From positions 1 through 39,586 of the forward strand of contig JAGWNT010000030.1 of assembly GCA_028871195.1 (NCBI GenBank): a stretch of DNA of 39,586 nucleotides, written 5' to 3'. The notes beneath the pieces are model-generated. The model saw only the letters and a program-made list of their open reading frames with translations. It did no database searches and was not told the origin of the DNA. Positions 24,353 to 33,067 of this stretch are shown here, piece after piece; position 1 is the first letter of the stretch, and every line of letters begins with the position of its first letter. Made by a program: the position numbers and the translations under genes. Source of the DNA: REEB85 sp018971455. GTDB lineage: Bacteria; Pseudomonadota; Alphaproteobacteria; Acetobacterales; Acetobacteraceae.

Positions 24353-25798
24353 ATGACCGAGTACGACCTGGTGGTGCGCGGCGGCACGGTGGTGACCGGC
24401 GCCGACACGGTGCGGGCCGACGTGGCGATCGCCGGCGGGCGGATCGCGGCGATCGGCGAGGCTTTGCGCGGCGCCGCGGAGCTCGATGCCGGCGGGCTGC
24501 TGGTGCTGCCCGGCGGCGTCGATAGCCATTGCCATATCGAACAGTTGCAGGAGGGCGGCGGGGCCGACGAGGAGAGCTGGGAGACCGGCAGCGTCGCCTG
24601 CCTCGCCGGCGGCACCACCTCGGTGATCAGCTTCTCGACCCAGTTCAAGGGTGGCGGACTGCTCGGCCCGCTGGCGGAATATCGCCGCCGGGCGGCGCGC
24701 GCGAGCGTCGATTACAGCTTCCACCAGATCATCACCGACGCGACGGACGAGGTGGTGTGGCGCGAGATCCCGCAAGTGGTCGCCGAGGGCGTGCGCAGCC
24801 TGAAGGTGTTCCTGACCTACGATCCGTTGCAGCTCGATGATCGCGGCTTCCTGCGCGTGCTGGCCGCCGCGCGGCGCAGCGGCGCGCTGGTGACGGTGCA
24901 TTGCGAGAACTACGCGGCCATCAACTGGCGTACCGAGGCGCTGCTCAAGGCCGGCCATGCGAGCCCGAAATACCATGCCTGGGCGCGCCCCTCGATGATC
25001 GAGCGGGAGGCGACGCACCGCGCCGTGGCACTCGCCGAGCTGGTCGACCAGCCGATCCAGATCTTCCACGTGTCGTGCAGCGAGGTGGCCGAGGAGATCG
25101 GGCGCGCCCAGGCGCGCGGCCTGCGCGTGTGGGGCGAGACGTGCCCGCAATATTTCGTTCTCCCGGCCAGCGACATGGACCGTCCGGGCTTCGAGGGGGC
25201 GAAGTTCATGTGCTCGCCGGCACCACGGACGGCGGCGCATTCGGCCGCGCTGTGGGACGACATCCGGCGCGGCACGCTGGACATCGTCTCCTCCGACCAT
25301 AGCGGCTGGAGCTACGAGGGTTCGCGCGGCAAGCGGGTGAACGGCGCTGACGCCAATTTCCGCGACATCCCGAACGGCGTGCCCGGCCTGGCCGCGCGCC
25401 TGCCCATCCTGTTCAGCGAGGGGGTGGCACGCGGACGCATCGACCTCAACACCTTCGTGCGGCTGACGGCCACGAACCCGGCCCGGCTGTTCGGCCTCTA
25501 TCCGCGCAAGGGCAGCGTGGCCCCCGGCTTCGACGCCGACCTGGTGCTGTGGGACCCCGCGCGCAAGGTCACCATCACCAACGCGCTGATGCAGCACGCG
25601 ATCGACTACACGCCCTATGAGGGGATGGAGGTCACCGGCTGGCCGGTGGCGACGGTGCGGCGCGGCGTGGTGGTGATGCGCGACGGCGTGGTGCAGGCCG
25701 AGCCCGGCAGCGGGCGGTTCCTGGCGCGCGGGCCGTACGACATGATCCGCCCGCGCGGCGTGCTCGCCGACGGCTTCGATGCCGCGGCCTTCGCATGA
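24353..25798 (+). CDS. Hydantoinase/dihydropyrimidinase family amidohydrolase
   Basis: This 481-residue cyclic amidohydrolase opens rings such as hydantoins or dihydropyrimidines to N-carbamoyl amino acids. The binuclear metal site is complete: HxH in GGVDSHCHIEQ (near residue 60), a lysine to be carboxylated in RSLKVFLTYD (near 150), His in TVHCENYA, His in IFHVSCSE, and Asp in VSSDHSGW. GFDADLVLWDP near the end is typical of the family. The substrate is not fixed by these motifs; the local changes from canonical D-hydantoinase (GGADEESW after HIEQ) suggest a less common subfamily. ATG 24353 has AGAGG upstream. It heads an operon with livG, livF and an alpha/beta hydrolase and is divergent from the fused dehydrogenase. 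Together they could convert hydantoin-like compounds to oxidised amino acids, provided a carbamoylase exists elsewhere. Confidence 0.9.
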   Translation: MTEYDLVVRGGTVVTGADTVRADVAIAGGRIAAIGEALRGAAELDAGGLLVLPGGVDSHCHIEQLQEGGGADEESWETGSVACLAGGTTSVISFSTQFKGGGLLGPLAEYRRRAARASVDYSFHQIITDATDEVVWREIPQVVAEGVRSLKVFLTYDPLQLDDRGFLRVLAAARRSGALVTVHCENYAAINWRTEALLKAGHASPKYHAWARPSMIEREATHRAVALAELVDQPIQIFHVSCSEVAEEIGRAQARGLRVWGETCPQYFVLPASDMDRPGFEGAKFMCSPAPRTAAHSAALWDDIRRGTLDIVSSDHSGWSYEGSRGKRVNGADANFRDIPNGVPGLAARLPILFSEGVARGRIDLNTFVRLTATNPARLFGLYPRKGSVAPGFDADLVLWDPARKVTITNALMQHAIDYTPYEGMEVTGWPVATVRRGVVVMRDGVVQAEPGSGRFLARGPYDMIRPRGVLADGFDAAAFA

Positions 25799-26591
25799 GC
25801 GCCGGCATTTGACCGCCCAGCCGCCCGCGCCGGCGCTCCTCAGCGTGCGCGAGCTGTCGCGCAGCTTCTACGGGGTGCACGCCCTGCGCGGCGTGAGCTT
25901 CGCGGTGGCGGCGGGCACGATCACGGCGCTGATCGGGCCGAACGGGGCCGGCAAGACGACGGCCTTCCAATGCATCACCGGCGTCGTGCCGCCCGAGGGC
26001 GGGCAGGTGGTGTTCGACGGGCAGGACATCACCGGCTGGCGGCCGGAGCGCATCACCGGGGCCGGGCTGGTGCGCAGCTTCCAGATCGCCCGCGGCATTC
26101 CGCGGCTCTCGGTGCTCGACAATTTGCTGCTCTACGCGCCGCGCCAGCCCGGCGAGGGTCTGGTCACGGCGCTGGCCGGTGGCGGGCGGGCGGCTGAGGA
26201 GCAGGCCCGCCAGAAGGCGCTGGCGATCGCGCGGCGGCTCAACCTGCTGGCGGTCGCCAACAATCCGGCCGGGGCGCTGTCGGGCGGGCAGAAGAAGCTG
26301 CTGGAGATCGGCCGGGCGCTGATGGCCGAGCCGCGCATGGTGCTGCTCGACGAGCCGATCGCCGGCGTCAATCCGAGCCTGGCCGAGGAGATCGCCGAGC
26401 ATCTGCGCGCGCTGCGCGCCGAGGGCGTCACCTTCCTGGTCATCGAGCACCATATGGACCTGATCGCCCGGCTCTGCGATCCGGTGATCGTCATGGCGGA
26501 GGGACGGATGCTCACCGAGGGCAGCTTCGCCGCCATCGCCGCCGATGCGCGGGTACAGGAGGCCTATATGGGGCGGCGGCGATGGGCGTAG
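25779..26591 (+). CDS. livG: Branched-chain amino acid-type ABC transporter ATPase LivG
   Basis: This ATPase of about 270 residues has Walker A GPNGAGKTT, signature LSGGQKKLLEIGRALM and Walker B MVLLDEPIAGVNP, then the switch region IEHHMDLI. The LivG-specific continuation RSFQIARGIPRLSVLDNLL is present. ATG 25779 overlaps the end of the hydantoinase gene by 20 bases; TTG 25809 would start just after it and gives a more typical N-terminus. It forms a pair with LivF, but no LivH, LivM or binding protein is encoded in the window, so the permeases must come from elsewhere. Such transporters also import amides, urea and other non-branched compounds. Confidence 0.92.
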   Translation: MPRPSHERRHLTAQPPAPALLSVRELSRSFYGVHALRGVSFAVAAGTITALIGPNGAGKTTAFQCITGVVPPEGGQVVFDGQDITGWRPERITGAGLVRSFQIARGIPRLSVLDNLLLYAPRQPGEGLVTALAGGGRAAEEQARQKALAIARRLNLLAVANNPAGALSGGQKKLLEIGRALMAEPRMVLLDEPIAGVNPSLAEEIAEHLRALRAEGVTFLVIEHHMDLIARLCDPVIVMAEGRMLTEGSFAAIAADARVQEAYMGRRRWA

Positions 26592-27295
26592 CGCTGCTCG
26601 CCGCGCGCGGGCTGGTGGGCGGCTACGGCGCCGCCGAGGAGATCCTCAAGGGCTGCGAATTGGCGGTGGCGCCGGGCGAGCTGGTGGCCATCATCGGGCC
26701 GAACGGCGCGGGCAAATCGACCCTGCTCAAGGCGATCGCCGGGCTGCTGCGCCTCAACGCCGGCACCATCCTGCTGGACGGGACGGAGATCACCGCCCTG
26801 CCCGCCCGTGCGCGCGCCCGCGCCGGCATCGCCTTCGTGCCGCAGGAGGCCAATGTCTTCCCGACGATGAATGTGCGCGAAAATCTCGAGATGGGCGGCT
26901 TCCTCGAGCCGCGGGCCGCGCGCGGGCGCATCGAGGCCCTTTACGCGCGCTTTCCGGTGCTCGCGGAGAAACGCCGGGCGGCGGCGCGCACCCTCTCCGG
27001 CGGGCAGCGCCAGGTGCTGGCCATGGGGATGGCGCTGATGGTGAAGCCGCGGCTGCTGCTGCTCGACGAGCCCTCGGCGGGTCTGTCGCCGAAGGCCGCC
27101 GAGGGGCTGTTCGACGCCATTGCCGCCATCCATGCCGAGGGCACGGCCATCGCCATGGTCGAGCAGAACGCCTCCGAAGCGCTGGCCATCGCCGATCGCG
27201 GGGTGGTGCTGGTCAACGGCGCGAGCGTGCATAGCGGGCCGGCGCGTGCGCTGGCCGCCGATCCCGAGATGCGCCGGCTGTTCCTGGGCGGATAA
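26582..27295 (+). CDS. livF: Branched-chain amino acid-type ABC transporter ATPase LivF
   Basis: This 237-residue ATPase has Walker A GPNGAGKST, the LivF motif GIAFVPQEANVFPTMNVRENLEMG, signature LSGGQRQVLAMGMALM and Walker B LLLDEPSAGLSP, with switch MVEQNASEAL. The length is normal for LivF. ATG 26582 overlaps the livG stop by 10 bases, indicating coupling. It would energise one half of an amino-acid or amide importer whose membrane subunits are missing from this locus. Confidence 0.93.
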   Translation: MGVALLAARGLVGGYGAAEEILKGCELAVAPGELVAIIGPNGAGKSTLLKAIAGLLRLNAGTILLDGTEITALPARARARAGIAFVPQEANVFPTMNVRENLEMGGFLEPRAARGRIEALYARFPVLAEKRRAAARTLSGGQRQVLAMGMALMVKPRLLLLDEPSAGLSPKAAEGLFDAIAAIHAEGTAIAMVEQNASEALAIADRGVVLVNGASVHSGPARALAADPEMRRLFLGG

Positions 27296-27373
27296 GGCCG
27301 GCCGGGGCGGAGGGTGGGTTTACACGCGCCGCCCGCTGCGCAATCTGGCAGCGCCATTTGCCGAGGAGCCCCC

Positions 27374-28261
27374 ATGCACGCCCGCATCCGCGACACCGAG
27401 ATCTATTTCGACGTCGAGGGCGCCGGGTTGGTGCCGGACGGCGAGACCATGCGCGAGCAGCCGGTGGCGTTCCTCATCCATGGCGGGCCGGGCGGCGACC
27501 ATACAGGCTTCAAGCCGGCGATGAGCCCGCTCGCCGCCCGCATGCAGCTCGTCTATTTCGACCATCGCGGCCAGGGGCGCTCGGCCAAGGGCGACCCGGC
27601 GCGCTACACGCTGGACGAGAATGTCGAGGACATGGAGGCGCTGCGCCGGCATCTGGGGCTGGGGCCGATCGTCAGCATCGGCACCAGCTATGGCGGCATG
27701 GTCGCCATGGCCCACGCCGCGCGCTATCCGCAATCCGTCTCCCACCTGGTGCTGGTGGTGACCGCCTCGCATGCCGGATTCAACGCGCGCGCGCAGCAGA
27801 TCCTGGCCGAGCGAGGCACGCCGGAGCAGCAGGCGGTGGGGGCCGATCTGTGGGCCGGCCGGCTCGACACGGAGGAGCGGCTGCGGCGCTATTACGAGGT
27901 GATGGGGCCATTGTATTCCGTCAGGCACGACGCGGCGGCGGGCGGGGCGCGGCGGCGCGGCACGTTGACGCCGGTGGCGATCAACCGGGCCTTCGCGCCG
28001 GGCGGCTTCCTGCAGGATTTCGACCTGCGCCCGGAACTGGCCGCCATCACCGCGCCGACGCTGGTGCTCGCCGGACGGCATGACTGGATTTGCCCGCCGG
28101 AATTCTCCGCCGAGATCGCGGCCCTCGTCCCGGACGCCGATCTGCGCATCTTCGAGCACAGCAGCCACTCCATCCGCGTCGATGAACCGCAGGCGCTGAT
28201 CGACGCCATCAGCGGGTTCGTGGTGTATCGCAGGCGTCCGGCTGCGGCAGAAAGCCGCTGA
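27374..28261 (+). CDS. Alpha/beta hydrolase, proline iminopeptidase-like (S33 family)
   Basis: This 295-residue hydrolase has the oxyanion motif FLIHGGPGGDH (HGGPGG, typical of prolyl iminopeptidases), VYFDHRGQGRSAKG, the nucleophile elbow GTSYGG, a likely catalytic Asp in LAGRHDWICPPE, and His in EHSSHSIRVDEP. It is cytoplasmic. Close relatives remove N-terminal proline or hydrolyse amino-acid amides and esters. ATG 27374 has GAGGAG upstream; upstream in-frame codons are non-coding. It lies 78 bases after livF and ends inside a rho-independent terminator, so it is probably the last gene of the hydantoinase operon. Confidence 0.88.
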   Translation: MHARIRDTEIYFDVEGAGLVPDGETMREQPVAFLIHGGPGGDHTGFKPAMSPLAARMQLVYFDHRGQGRSAKGDPARYTLDENVEDMEALRRHLGLGPIVSIGTSYGGMVAMAHAARYPQSVSHLVLVVTASHAGFNARAQQILAERGTPEQQAVGADLWAGRLDTEERLRRYYEVMGPLYSVRHDAAAGGARRRGTLTPVAINRAFAPGGFLQDFDLRPELAAITAPTLVLAGRHDWICPPEFSAEIAALVPDADLRIFEHSSHSIRVDEPQALIDAISGFVVYRRRPAAAESR

Positions 28262-28275
28262 TTTCTGCGGTTTTT
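28255..28275 (+). terminator. Rho-independent terminator
   Basis: CCGCTGAT pairs with TTCTGCGG with one mismatch and is followed at once by TTTTT (28271-28275). The stop codon of the alpha/beta hydrolase (28259-28261) lies in the stem. It closes the hydantoinase / LivGF operon. Confidence 0.7.
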
Positions 28276-28309
28276 CGGGCGCATTTTTGGCGCTGCGGCA
28301 CGATTTGCG

Positions 28310-28338
28310 TTGTCAATGGCCGTTGCCTGCGTTAGTAC
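28310..28338 (+). promoter_or_regulatory. Possible promoter of the Hint-domain gene
   Basis: TTGTCA at 28310-28315 and TAGTAC at 28333-28338 are spaced by 17 bases in the gap between the terminator and the Hint gene. The -35 matches five of six consensus bases, the -10 only three. It would give a leader of roughly 90 bases. Confidence 0.3.
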
Positions 28339-28434
28339 GTTGCTCTTCCATGCCGGTCGCAGGCCGGCCGCGCGGGCGCCTTGCGCTCAGCCGTGGTCGG
28401 CGCGTGACACGATGTTTGGGTGAAGGGGGGAGAG

Positions 28435-29760
28435 ATGGCGTCGAGCTATACGGCCGGGCGGTTCACGGTATCGGGCTTCATCGGCAGCGATACGCATGAC
28501 GGGGCCTTCAACGCGAATTATGGCGGAAACATGTTCTCCGCCCCGTCGGGCAATGGCACGGACGGCTTCGACTGGGACTACACCTCGAGCCCCGCGCAGG
28601 TGGTGACCGTCACCGCGACCGGCGTGGATGGCTGGTCGCTGACGATGAGCCTGAACGCCCTTTCCGGCACGACCGCCCTGCTCGACGACAAGCTGATTGA
28701 CGGGTCGAACTACTCCGCCTCGAACGGCGGCAGCTTCACCATCACCGGCAGCGGCGGGGCCGCGCTGCAGGCGACGATTCAAAACTTCCAGCTCGTCATT
28801 CCCGAAGCGAACAAGAGCTTCGGCGTCACCTTCAGCCTGACCGACACCACGCTCGGCGCCACGACGGAGTGGACGGAGTATTTCCACACGCCCTGCTACG
28901 CCGCCGGCACGCGCATCGCGACGCCGGCCGGTGAGGTCGCCGTCGAGGCGCTGGCCATCGGCGATCTGGTGATGACGGCGAGCGGCGTGGCGCGGCCGGT
29001 GAAGTGGATCGGCCGGCGCAGCTACACCGCCGCCCAGATCGCCGCCTTCCCGGCCATGCGCCCGGTGGTGGTGCGGCGTGACGCGATCGGCCCGGCCATG
29101 CCGCATCGCGACCTGATGGTCTCGCCGATCCATGCGCTGTTCATCGACGACGTGTTCATCCCGGCCGCCGCCCTGGTGAACGATGTCAGCATCCTGCGCC
29201 ACGACGAGCTGGCCGCGGTGTCCTACATCCATGTCGAGCTCGCGGCGCATGACGTGGTGTTCGCCGAGGGCATGCCGGCCGAGACCTTCGTCGACGATGA
29301 CAGCCGCCTGATGTTCGACAATTCCGACGAATATGTCGCCCTCTACGGCGCCGCGCCGGCCGCCGCCGGCTTCGCGGCACCCCGGCTGGAGGAAGGCACG
29401 CAGCTCGACGCCATCCGCCGCCGCATCGCCGCGCGCGCCGGGCTGGTGGGCGGGGCCGCGGCGCCGGGCGCGCTGCGCGGCCATGTCGAGCGGCTGACCG
29501 ACGGGCTGCTGGAAGGCTGGGTGACGGATGAGGCCAGCCCCGGCCAGCCGGTGGAGATCGAAATCCTGGTCGATGGCGAGAGCGTGGCGCGGCTGCTGGC
29601 CAATCGCTACCGCGTCGATCTCGACCAGGCCGGAATCGCCGGCGGGCGCTGCGGGTTCACCATCGCCCTGCCGGCGGCGGCGACGGAGATCGGCCAGATC
29701 ACGGTGCGGCGCACGGCCGACGGCGCCAGGCTCGCCATGGCACAGACCGCCACCGCCTGA
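28435..29760 (+). CDS. Hint_2-domain protein
   Basis: This 441-residue protein has three parts. Residues 1-150 are Gly/Ser/Thr-rich with a beta-strand pattern and no cysteine (FTVSGFIGSDTHDGAF...), possibly a secreted beta domain. Residues 154-320 are a Hint_2 domain starting at Cys154 (HTPCYAAGTRIATPAGEV), with VEALAIGDLV, RDLMVSPIHALFIDD and HDVVFAEGMPAETFVDDDSR. Hint domains cleave the chain at the residue before Cys by N-S acyl shift; whether this one is active is unknown. Residues 350-441 are a separate domain (EGWVTDEASPGQPVEIEILVDG...RCGFTIALP) often seen in Acetobacteraceae glycan- or surface-related proteins. There is no classical signal peptide, so export would need type I secretion. 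ATG 28435 follows a strong GGGGGGAGAG. Confidence 0.85.
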   Translation: MASSYTAGRFTVSGFIGSDTHDGAFNANYGGNMFSAPSGNGTDGFDWDYTSSPAQVVTVTATGVDGWSLTMSLNALSGTTALLDDKLIDGSNYSASNGGSFTITGSGGAALQATIQNFQLVIPEANKSFGVTFSLTDTTLGATTEWTEYFHTPCYAAGTRIATPAGEVAVEALAIGDLVMTASGVARPVKWIGRRSYTAAQIAAFPAMRPVVVRRDAIGPAMPHRDLMVSPIHALFIDDVFIPAAALVNDVSILRHDELAAVSYIHVELAAHDVVFAEGMPAETFVDDDSRLMFDNSDEYVALYGAAPAAAGFAAPRLEEGTQLDAIRRRIAARAGLVGGAAAPGALRGHVERLTDGLLEGWVTDEASPGQPVEIEILVDGESVARLLANRYRVDLDQAGIAGGRCGFTIALPAAATEIGQITVRRTADGARLAMAQTATA

Positions 29761-29781
29761 GACGCGCCCGCGAAGCCGGCG

Positions 29782-29816
29782 GGCCGCGCCGCCCGGGGCA
29801 GGCCGCCGGCGCGGCC
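29782..29816. terminator. Bidirectional hairpin between convergent genes
   Basis: GGCCGCGCCG (29782-29791) and CGGCGCGGCC (29807-29816) form a perfect 10-bp stem with a 15-base loop, between the stop of the Hint gene and the stop of the GH31 gene. No T-run is present on either side. Probable shared 3' structure. Confidence 0.45.
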
Positions 29817-29823
29817 GCGCGTG

Positions 29824-32181
29824 TCAGCCGGGCGGCGTGGGACGGAAGCGGCGCGGGGCCAGCGCCAGGGCGCCGTCCAGCACCAGCCGGCGCCGGTCGG
29901 CCAGCGGCAGCGCGACGCCGATCACGCCGGCCGGCGCGGCCCCCTCGTCGCAGCGCCCGGTGAGGCGCACCTCCTCCGCCGTCCAGGACAGCTCGAACCG
30001 CAGGCGGGCGACGGCGCCGCCGGCGGTGATGCCGTCATCCTCGACCAGGGTGAAGCCGCTATGGCCGGCACCCGGCCCGGGGAAGAGGCGCAGGCAGCGC
30101 GAGAGCTCGTCGTGCAGGCGCGAGAAATCCTCGGGCGCATCGGTCATCGGCAGGATGGCGCCGGCGGGCAGCAGAAGGGGCAGCCGGTCGAGCGGCGCGG
30201 CCAGCGTGGCGATGGCGCCGGCCGGCAGGCGTTCCTCGGTCCAGAAATCGAACCAGCATTCCGGCCCCGCCGGCAGGCGCACCTGCCGCGCCCGCGCCCC
30301 CGCCTCCACCACCGGGGCCGCGAGCAGGAAGGGGCCGAGCATGAGGTCGTCGCTGTCGGCGAGGCAGGCCGGGTCACCCGGAAACTGCGCGAAGACCGGG
30401 CGCAGCGGCGGCGCGTGGCGGTCCTGCATGAGGCTGTAGAGGTAGGGGATCAGCCGGTAGCGCAGGCAGATCGCGGCGCGCACCATCGGCGCCACCTCCG
30501 CGTGCAGCCACGGCACGGTGGTCACGCCGCTCGTCTTCCACGAGTTCATGATGAAGCGCGGGTGCAGCAGCCCCGCCTGCGTCCAGCGCACCAGAAGCTC
30601 GGCCTCCGGCTCGGGGCCGGCGAAGCCGCCGACATCGTGGCCGATATTGAACAGGCCGGAGAGGCTCATCTGCAGGCCGGTGCGCAGGTTCCATTTGAGG
30701 CTCGCCCAGCTCGTCGTGTTGTCGCCGCTCCAGCTTTGCGCGTAGCGCTGGATGCCGGGGCAGCCGGCGCGGGTGACGGTGAAGGCGCGCTCATCGGGCC
30801 GCGCGGCGCGCTGCGCCTCGAGGGAAGCGCGGGTCATCAGCAGCGCGTGCAGCGAGCGCGCGCGGTCGAGCGGCAGCGCCTCGCCGAAGCCGTGGCAGAG
30901 CGCCTCCTCCTCGCGGAAGCCGTATTCGTTGTTGTCGTTCCACGCAGCGTCGATGCCGGTCCCCAGCACGCTGGCGCGGAGCCCGTCCTGCCACCAGGCA
31001 ATGGCGGCGGGGTTGGTGAAGTCCAGATGCGCGCCCTCCCCGTCCCAGAACTGGCTCAGCGCCGGCGCGCCCTGCGCGGTGACGAAGGCGCCGCTTGCGG
31101 CGACCTCGGCGAAGGCGGGATGGTCGTCGAGCAGGCAGGGCTTGAGATTGGCGACGAGGCGCACGCCCTGCGCGTGGAAGCGCCGCATCAGCGCCTCGGG
31201 GTCGGGGAATTTGGCGCGGTTCCAGGTGAAGACGTAGCGGCGCGGCCCGATCGAGGTGTAGCCCGAGCCGAAATGAAACGCGCTGATCGGCATGTCCTGC
31301 GCCGCGCATTCCCCAAGAAAATTCTCGATGCGCGCCTGCGCGTCCGGCGCGTCGGCCAGGGACATCGCGGTCTGCGCGTAGCCCAGGCTCCAGCGCGGCG
31401 GCGATGGCGCGTGGCCGGTGAGGTCGAGGAATTTCGCGGTGACGTCGAGCAGGCCGGGGCCGGGGAAGACATAGTAGTCGAGATCGCCATCCGCGGCGTC
31501 GTAGCTGCGGTAGAGCCCGTAATAATTGTCGTGCTCGCAGCCCAGGTCGAACGTTGCCTCGGCAAGACTGTCATAGAGGATGCCGTGATGGATGCCCGAG
31601 GCGCCGTCGCGCACGATGAGGAACGGCCAGTGCTTGTAGAGCGGGTCGCCGCGCTCGGGATCGTAGCCGAGGCTGTCGATCATCGTGGTGCGCAGCCGGC
31701 GCCCGTGCAGATCGAGCGGCCCGGTCTTGTCGCCCAGGCCGTGGTAGCGGTCGGCGGGATGGCGGGCGCTGGCGTGGCGCAAGGCGGTGCGGCCGAGCAT
31801 CACCGCGTGGGCGGCGCGGTCACGCGCGAAGATGGTGCCGTCCGGCAGCATCCAGCTGAGCGCGAAGGGCGCGAGATCGACGCGCAGCGCGAGCGACGGG
31901 CCGCGCAGGATGACCGCGCCCGCCACCTCCTCGCAGGTGTGGGCCACGAGCGGCCAGGCGCTCTCGTCGTCGCGCGGGCGGCCCTGCCAGGGCACGTCCG
32001 GCGCGCCATGGGCGGGTACCATCCAGCTGCGGCGCTCGCGCGGCCCGTCGGCGCGGGTGAAGCGCACGCGGGCGAGATCGGCGCCCAGCAGGGAGATTCG
32101 GCAGGTGACACCGTGCTCGCACGCGAGCTCCAGGCCGCGTGGCGTGGCGGCCTGCAGCCGCGCCGTGCGCAATGGTTTCAT
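29824..32181 (-). CDS. Glycoside hydrolase family 31 (alpha-glucosidase type)
   Basis: This 785-residue GH31 enzyme retains both catalytic acids: nucleophile Asp416 in DAAWNDNNEY and acid/base Asp487 in WSGDNTTSW. An N-terminal beta-sandwich domain precedes the barrel (RYHGLGDKTGPLDLHGRR, PFLIV, then PPRWSLGYAQTAMSL), and beta-sandwich C-terminal domains follow. The nucleophile loop differs from that of sulfoquinovosidases, so a neutral alpha-glucoside or alpha-xyloside is more likely. No signal peptide is present, so the enzyme acts in the cytoplasm on an imported glycoside. ATG 32181 overlaps the EamA stop as ATGA. It is the last gene of the six-gene operon whose other members cut amide and gamma-glutamyl bonds. 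Confidence 0.92.
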   Translation of the reverse strand: MKPLRTARLQAATPRGLELACEHGVTCRISLLGADLARVRFTRADGPRERRSWMVPAHGAPDVPWQGRPRDDESAWPLVAHTCEEVAGAVILRGPSLALRVDLAPFALSWMLPDGTIFARDRAAHAVMLGRTALRHASARHPADRYHGLGDKTGPLDLHGRRLRTTMIDSLGYDPERGDPLYKHWPFLIVRDGASGIHHGILYDSLAEATFDLGCEHDNYYGLYRSYDAADGDLDYYVFPGPGLLDVTAKFLDLTGHAPSPPRWSLGYAQTAMSLADAPDAQARIENFLGECAAQDMPISAFHFGSGYTSIGPRRYVFTWNRAKFPDPEALMRRFHAQGVRLVANLKPCLLDDHPAFAEVAASGAFVTAQGAPALSQFWDGEGAHLDFTNPAAIAWWQDGLRASVLGTGIDAAWNDNNEYGFREEEALCHGFGEALPLDRARSLHALLMTRASLEAQRAARPDERAFTVTRAGCPGIQRYAQSWSGDNTTSWASLKWNLRTGLQMSLSGLFNIGHDVGGFAGPEPEAELLVRWTQAGLLHPRFIMNSWKTSGVTTVPWLHAEVAPMVRAAICLRYRLIPYLYSLMQDRHAPPLRPVFAQFPGDPACLADSDDLMLGPFLLAAPVVEAGARARQVRLPAGPECWFDFWTEERLPAGAIATLAAPLDRLPLLLPAGAILPMTDAPEDFSRLHDELSRCLRLFPGPGAGHSGFTLVEDDGITAGGAVARLRFELSWTAEEVRLTGRCDEGAAPAGVIGVALPLADRRRLVLDGALALAPRRFRPTPPG

Positions 32182-33062
32182 GTCGCGCTCTCCCCTCCCC
32201 GGCGCAGCCGCTCGCGGCGCGCCGTATAGATGCCGCTGGCGATGATGATGCCGGCGCCGGCGAAGGTCCAGGCATCGGGCAGCGTGTCGAAGAACAGGTA
32301 GCCGAAGGTGGTCGCGTAGATCAGCTGGATGTAGGTGAAGGGCGCGAGCAGCGAGGCGGGTGCTGCGCGATAGGCGTGCAGCATCAGGTACTGCCCCGCC
32401 GAGGAGACCGCGCCGAGCAGGATGGCGAACAGCAGCAGCCCCATGCCCGGCGCCACATAGACGAAGGGCAGCGCCAGGCTGAGCACGACGAGCCCGCTCA
32501 CGGAAGTCCACACCAGGGTCGCCAGCGCCTCGTCGCCGCGCGTCATGCGCCGCGTCAGCACGCTGCCGAGGGCCCAGCACAGCGACGAGGACATGACCAC
32601 CAGCGCGGCCGGCTGGAAGGCGCCGGTGCCCGGGCGGGCGATGACGAGCACGCCGATGAAGCCGACCCCGGTCGCCACCCAGCGCCGCGGCCCGATCGTC
32701 TCGCCGAGGAGCGGGCCGGACAGCATGGTGATGAGCATCGGCGAGAGGAATCCGACCGACGAGGCATCGGCGAGCGGCAGGTAGCGCAGGCCCAGGATGA
32801 AGAGCAGCGCCGAGCCGACCAGGCACAGCCCGCGCAGGATCTGCAGCGCCGGCCCGCGCACGTGCAGCCGCGCCAGCATCTGCCCGCGCCCCACCCCGCC
32901 GCGCATCAGCGCAAGCGCCAGCACGACGAAGACGACGTAGCGGATGAAGCCGATCTCGATGACCGGCATGTAGCGGCCAAGATATTTCGACATCGCATCC
33001 GAGGTCGAGAAACAGAGCGTCGCGGCCAGCATCAGCACGACGCCGCGCAGGGGATTGTCCAT
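32178..33062 (-). CDS. EamA (DMT superfamily) transporter
   Basis: This 294-residue membrane protein has ten hydrophobic segments arranged as two EamA repeats. The first begins GVVLMLAATLCFSTSDAMSKYL; the second contains ALVVMSSSLCWALGSVLTRR. The LRYLPLADASSVGFLSP motif and the final ARRERLRR basic tail are typical of the RhaT/YdcZ-like drug/metabolite exporters. Substrate and direction cannot be derived; in this operon it may export a product or import the conjugate. It lies five bases after the GGT-like gene and overlaps the GH31 gene by four. The start is ATG 33062. Confidence 0.9.
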   Translation of the reverse strand: MDNPLRGVVLMLAATLCFSTSDAMSKYLGRYMPVIEIGFIRYVVFVVLALALMRGGVGRGQMLARLHVRGPALQILRGLCLVGSALLFILGLRYLPLADASSVGFLSPMLITMLSGPLLGETIGPRRWVATGVGFIGVLVIARPGTGAFQPAALVVMSSSLCWALGSVLTRRMTRGDEALATLVWTSVSGLVVLSLALPFVYVAPGMGLLLFAILLGAVSSAGQYLMLHAYRAAPASLLAPFTYIQLIYATTFGYLFFDTLPDAWTFAGAGIIIASGIYTARRERLRRGGESAT

Positions 33063-33067
33063 ACCGG

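Noticed and set aside
21759..24356. Plus-strand open frame of 865 codons opposite the fused dehydrogenase
   Set aside because: It is antisense to a gene with clear motifs, is rich in Arg/Gly/His/Gln, and shows no domain; high GC keeps such frames open.
29824..32181. Sulfoquinovosidase (YihQ-type GH31)
   Set aside because: The catalytic loop AWNDNNEY is that of ordinary GH31 glycosidases, and no sulfosugar genes are nearby.
29821..32229. Plus-strand open frame of 802 codons opposite the GH31 gene
   Set aside because: Shadow frame with the usual biased composition; the GH31 catalytic motifs are on the other strand.
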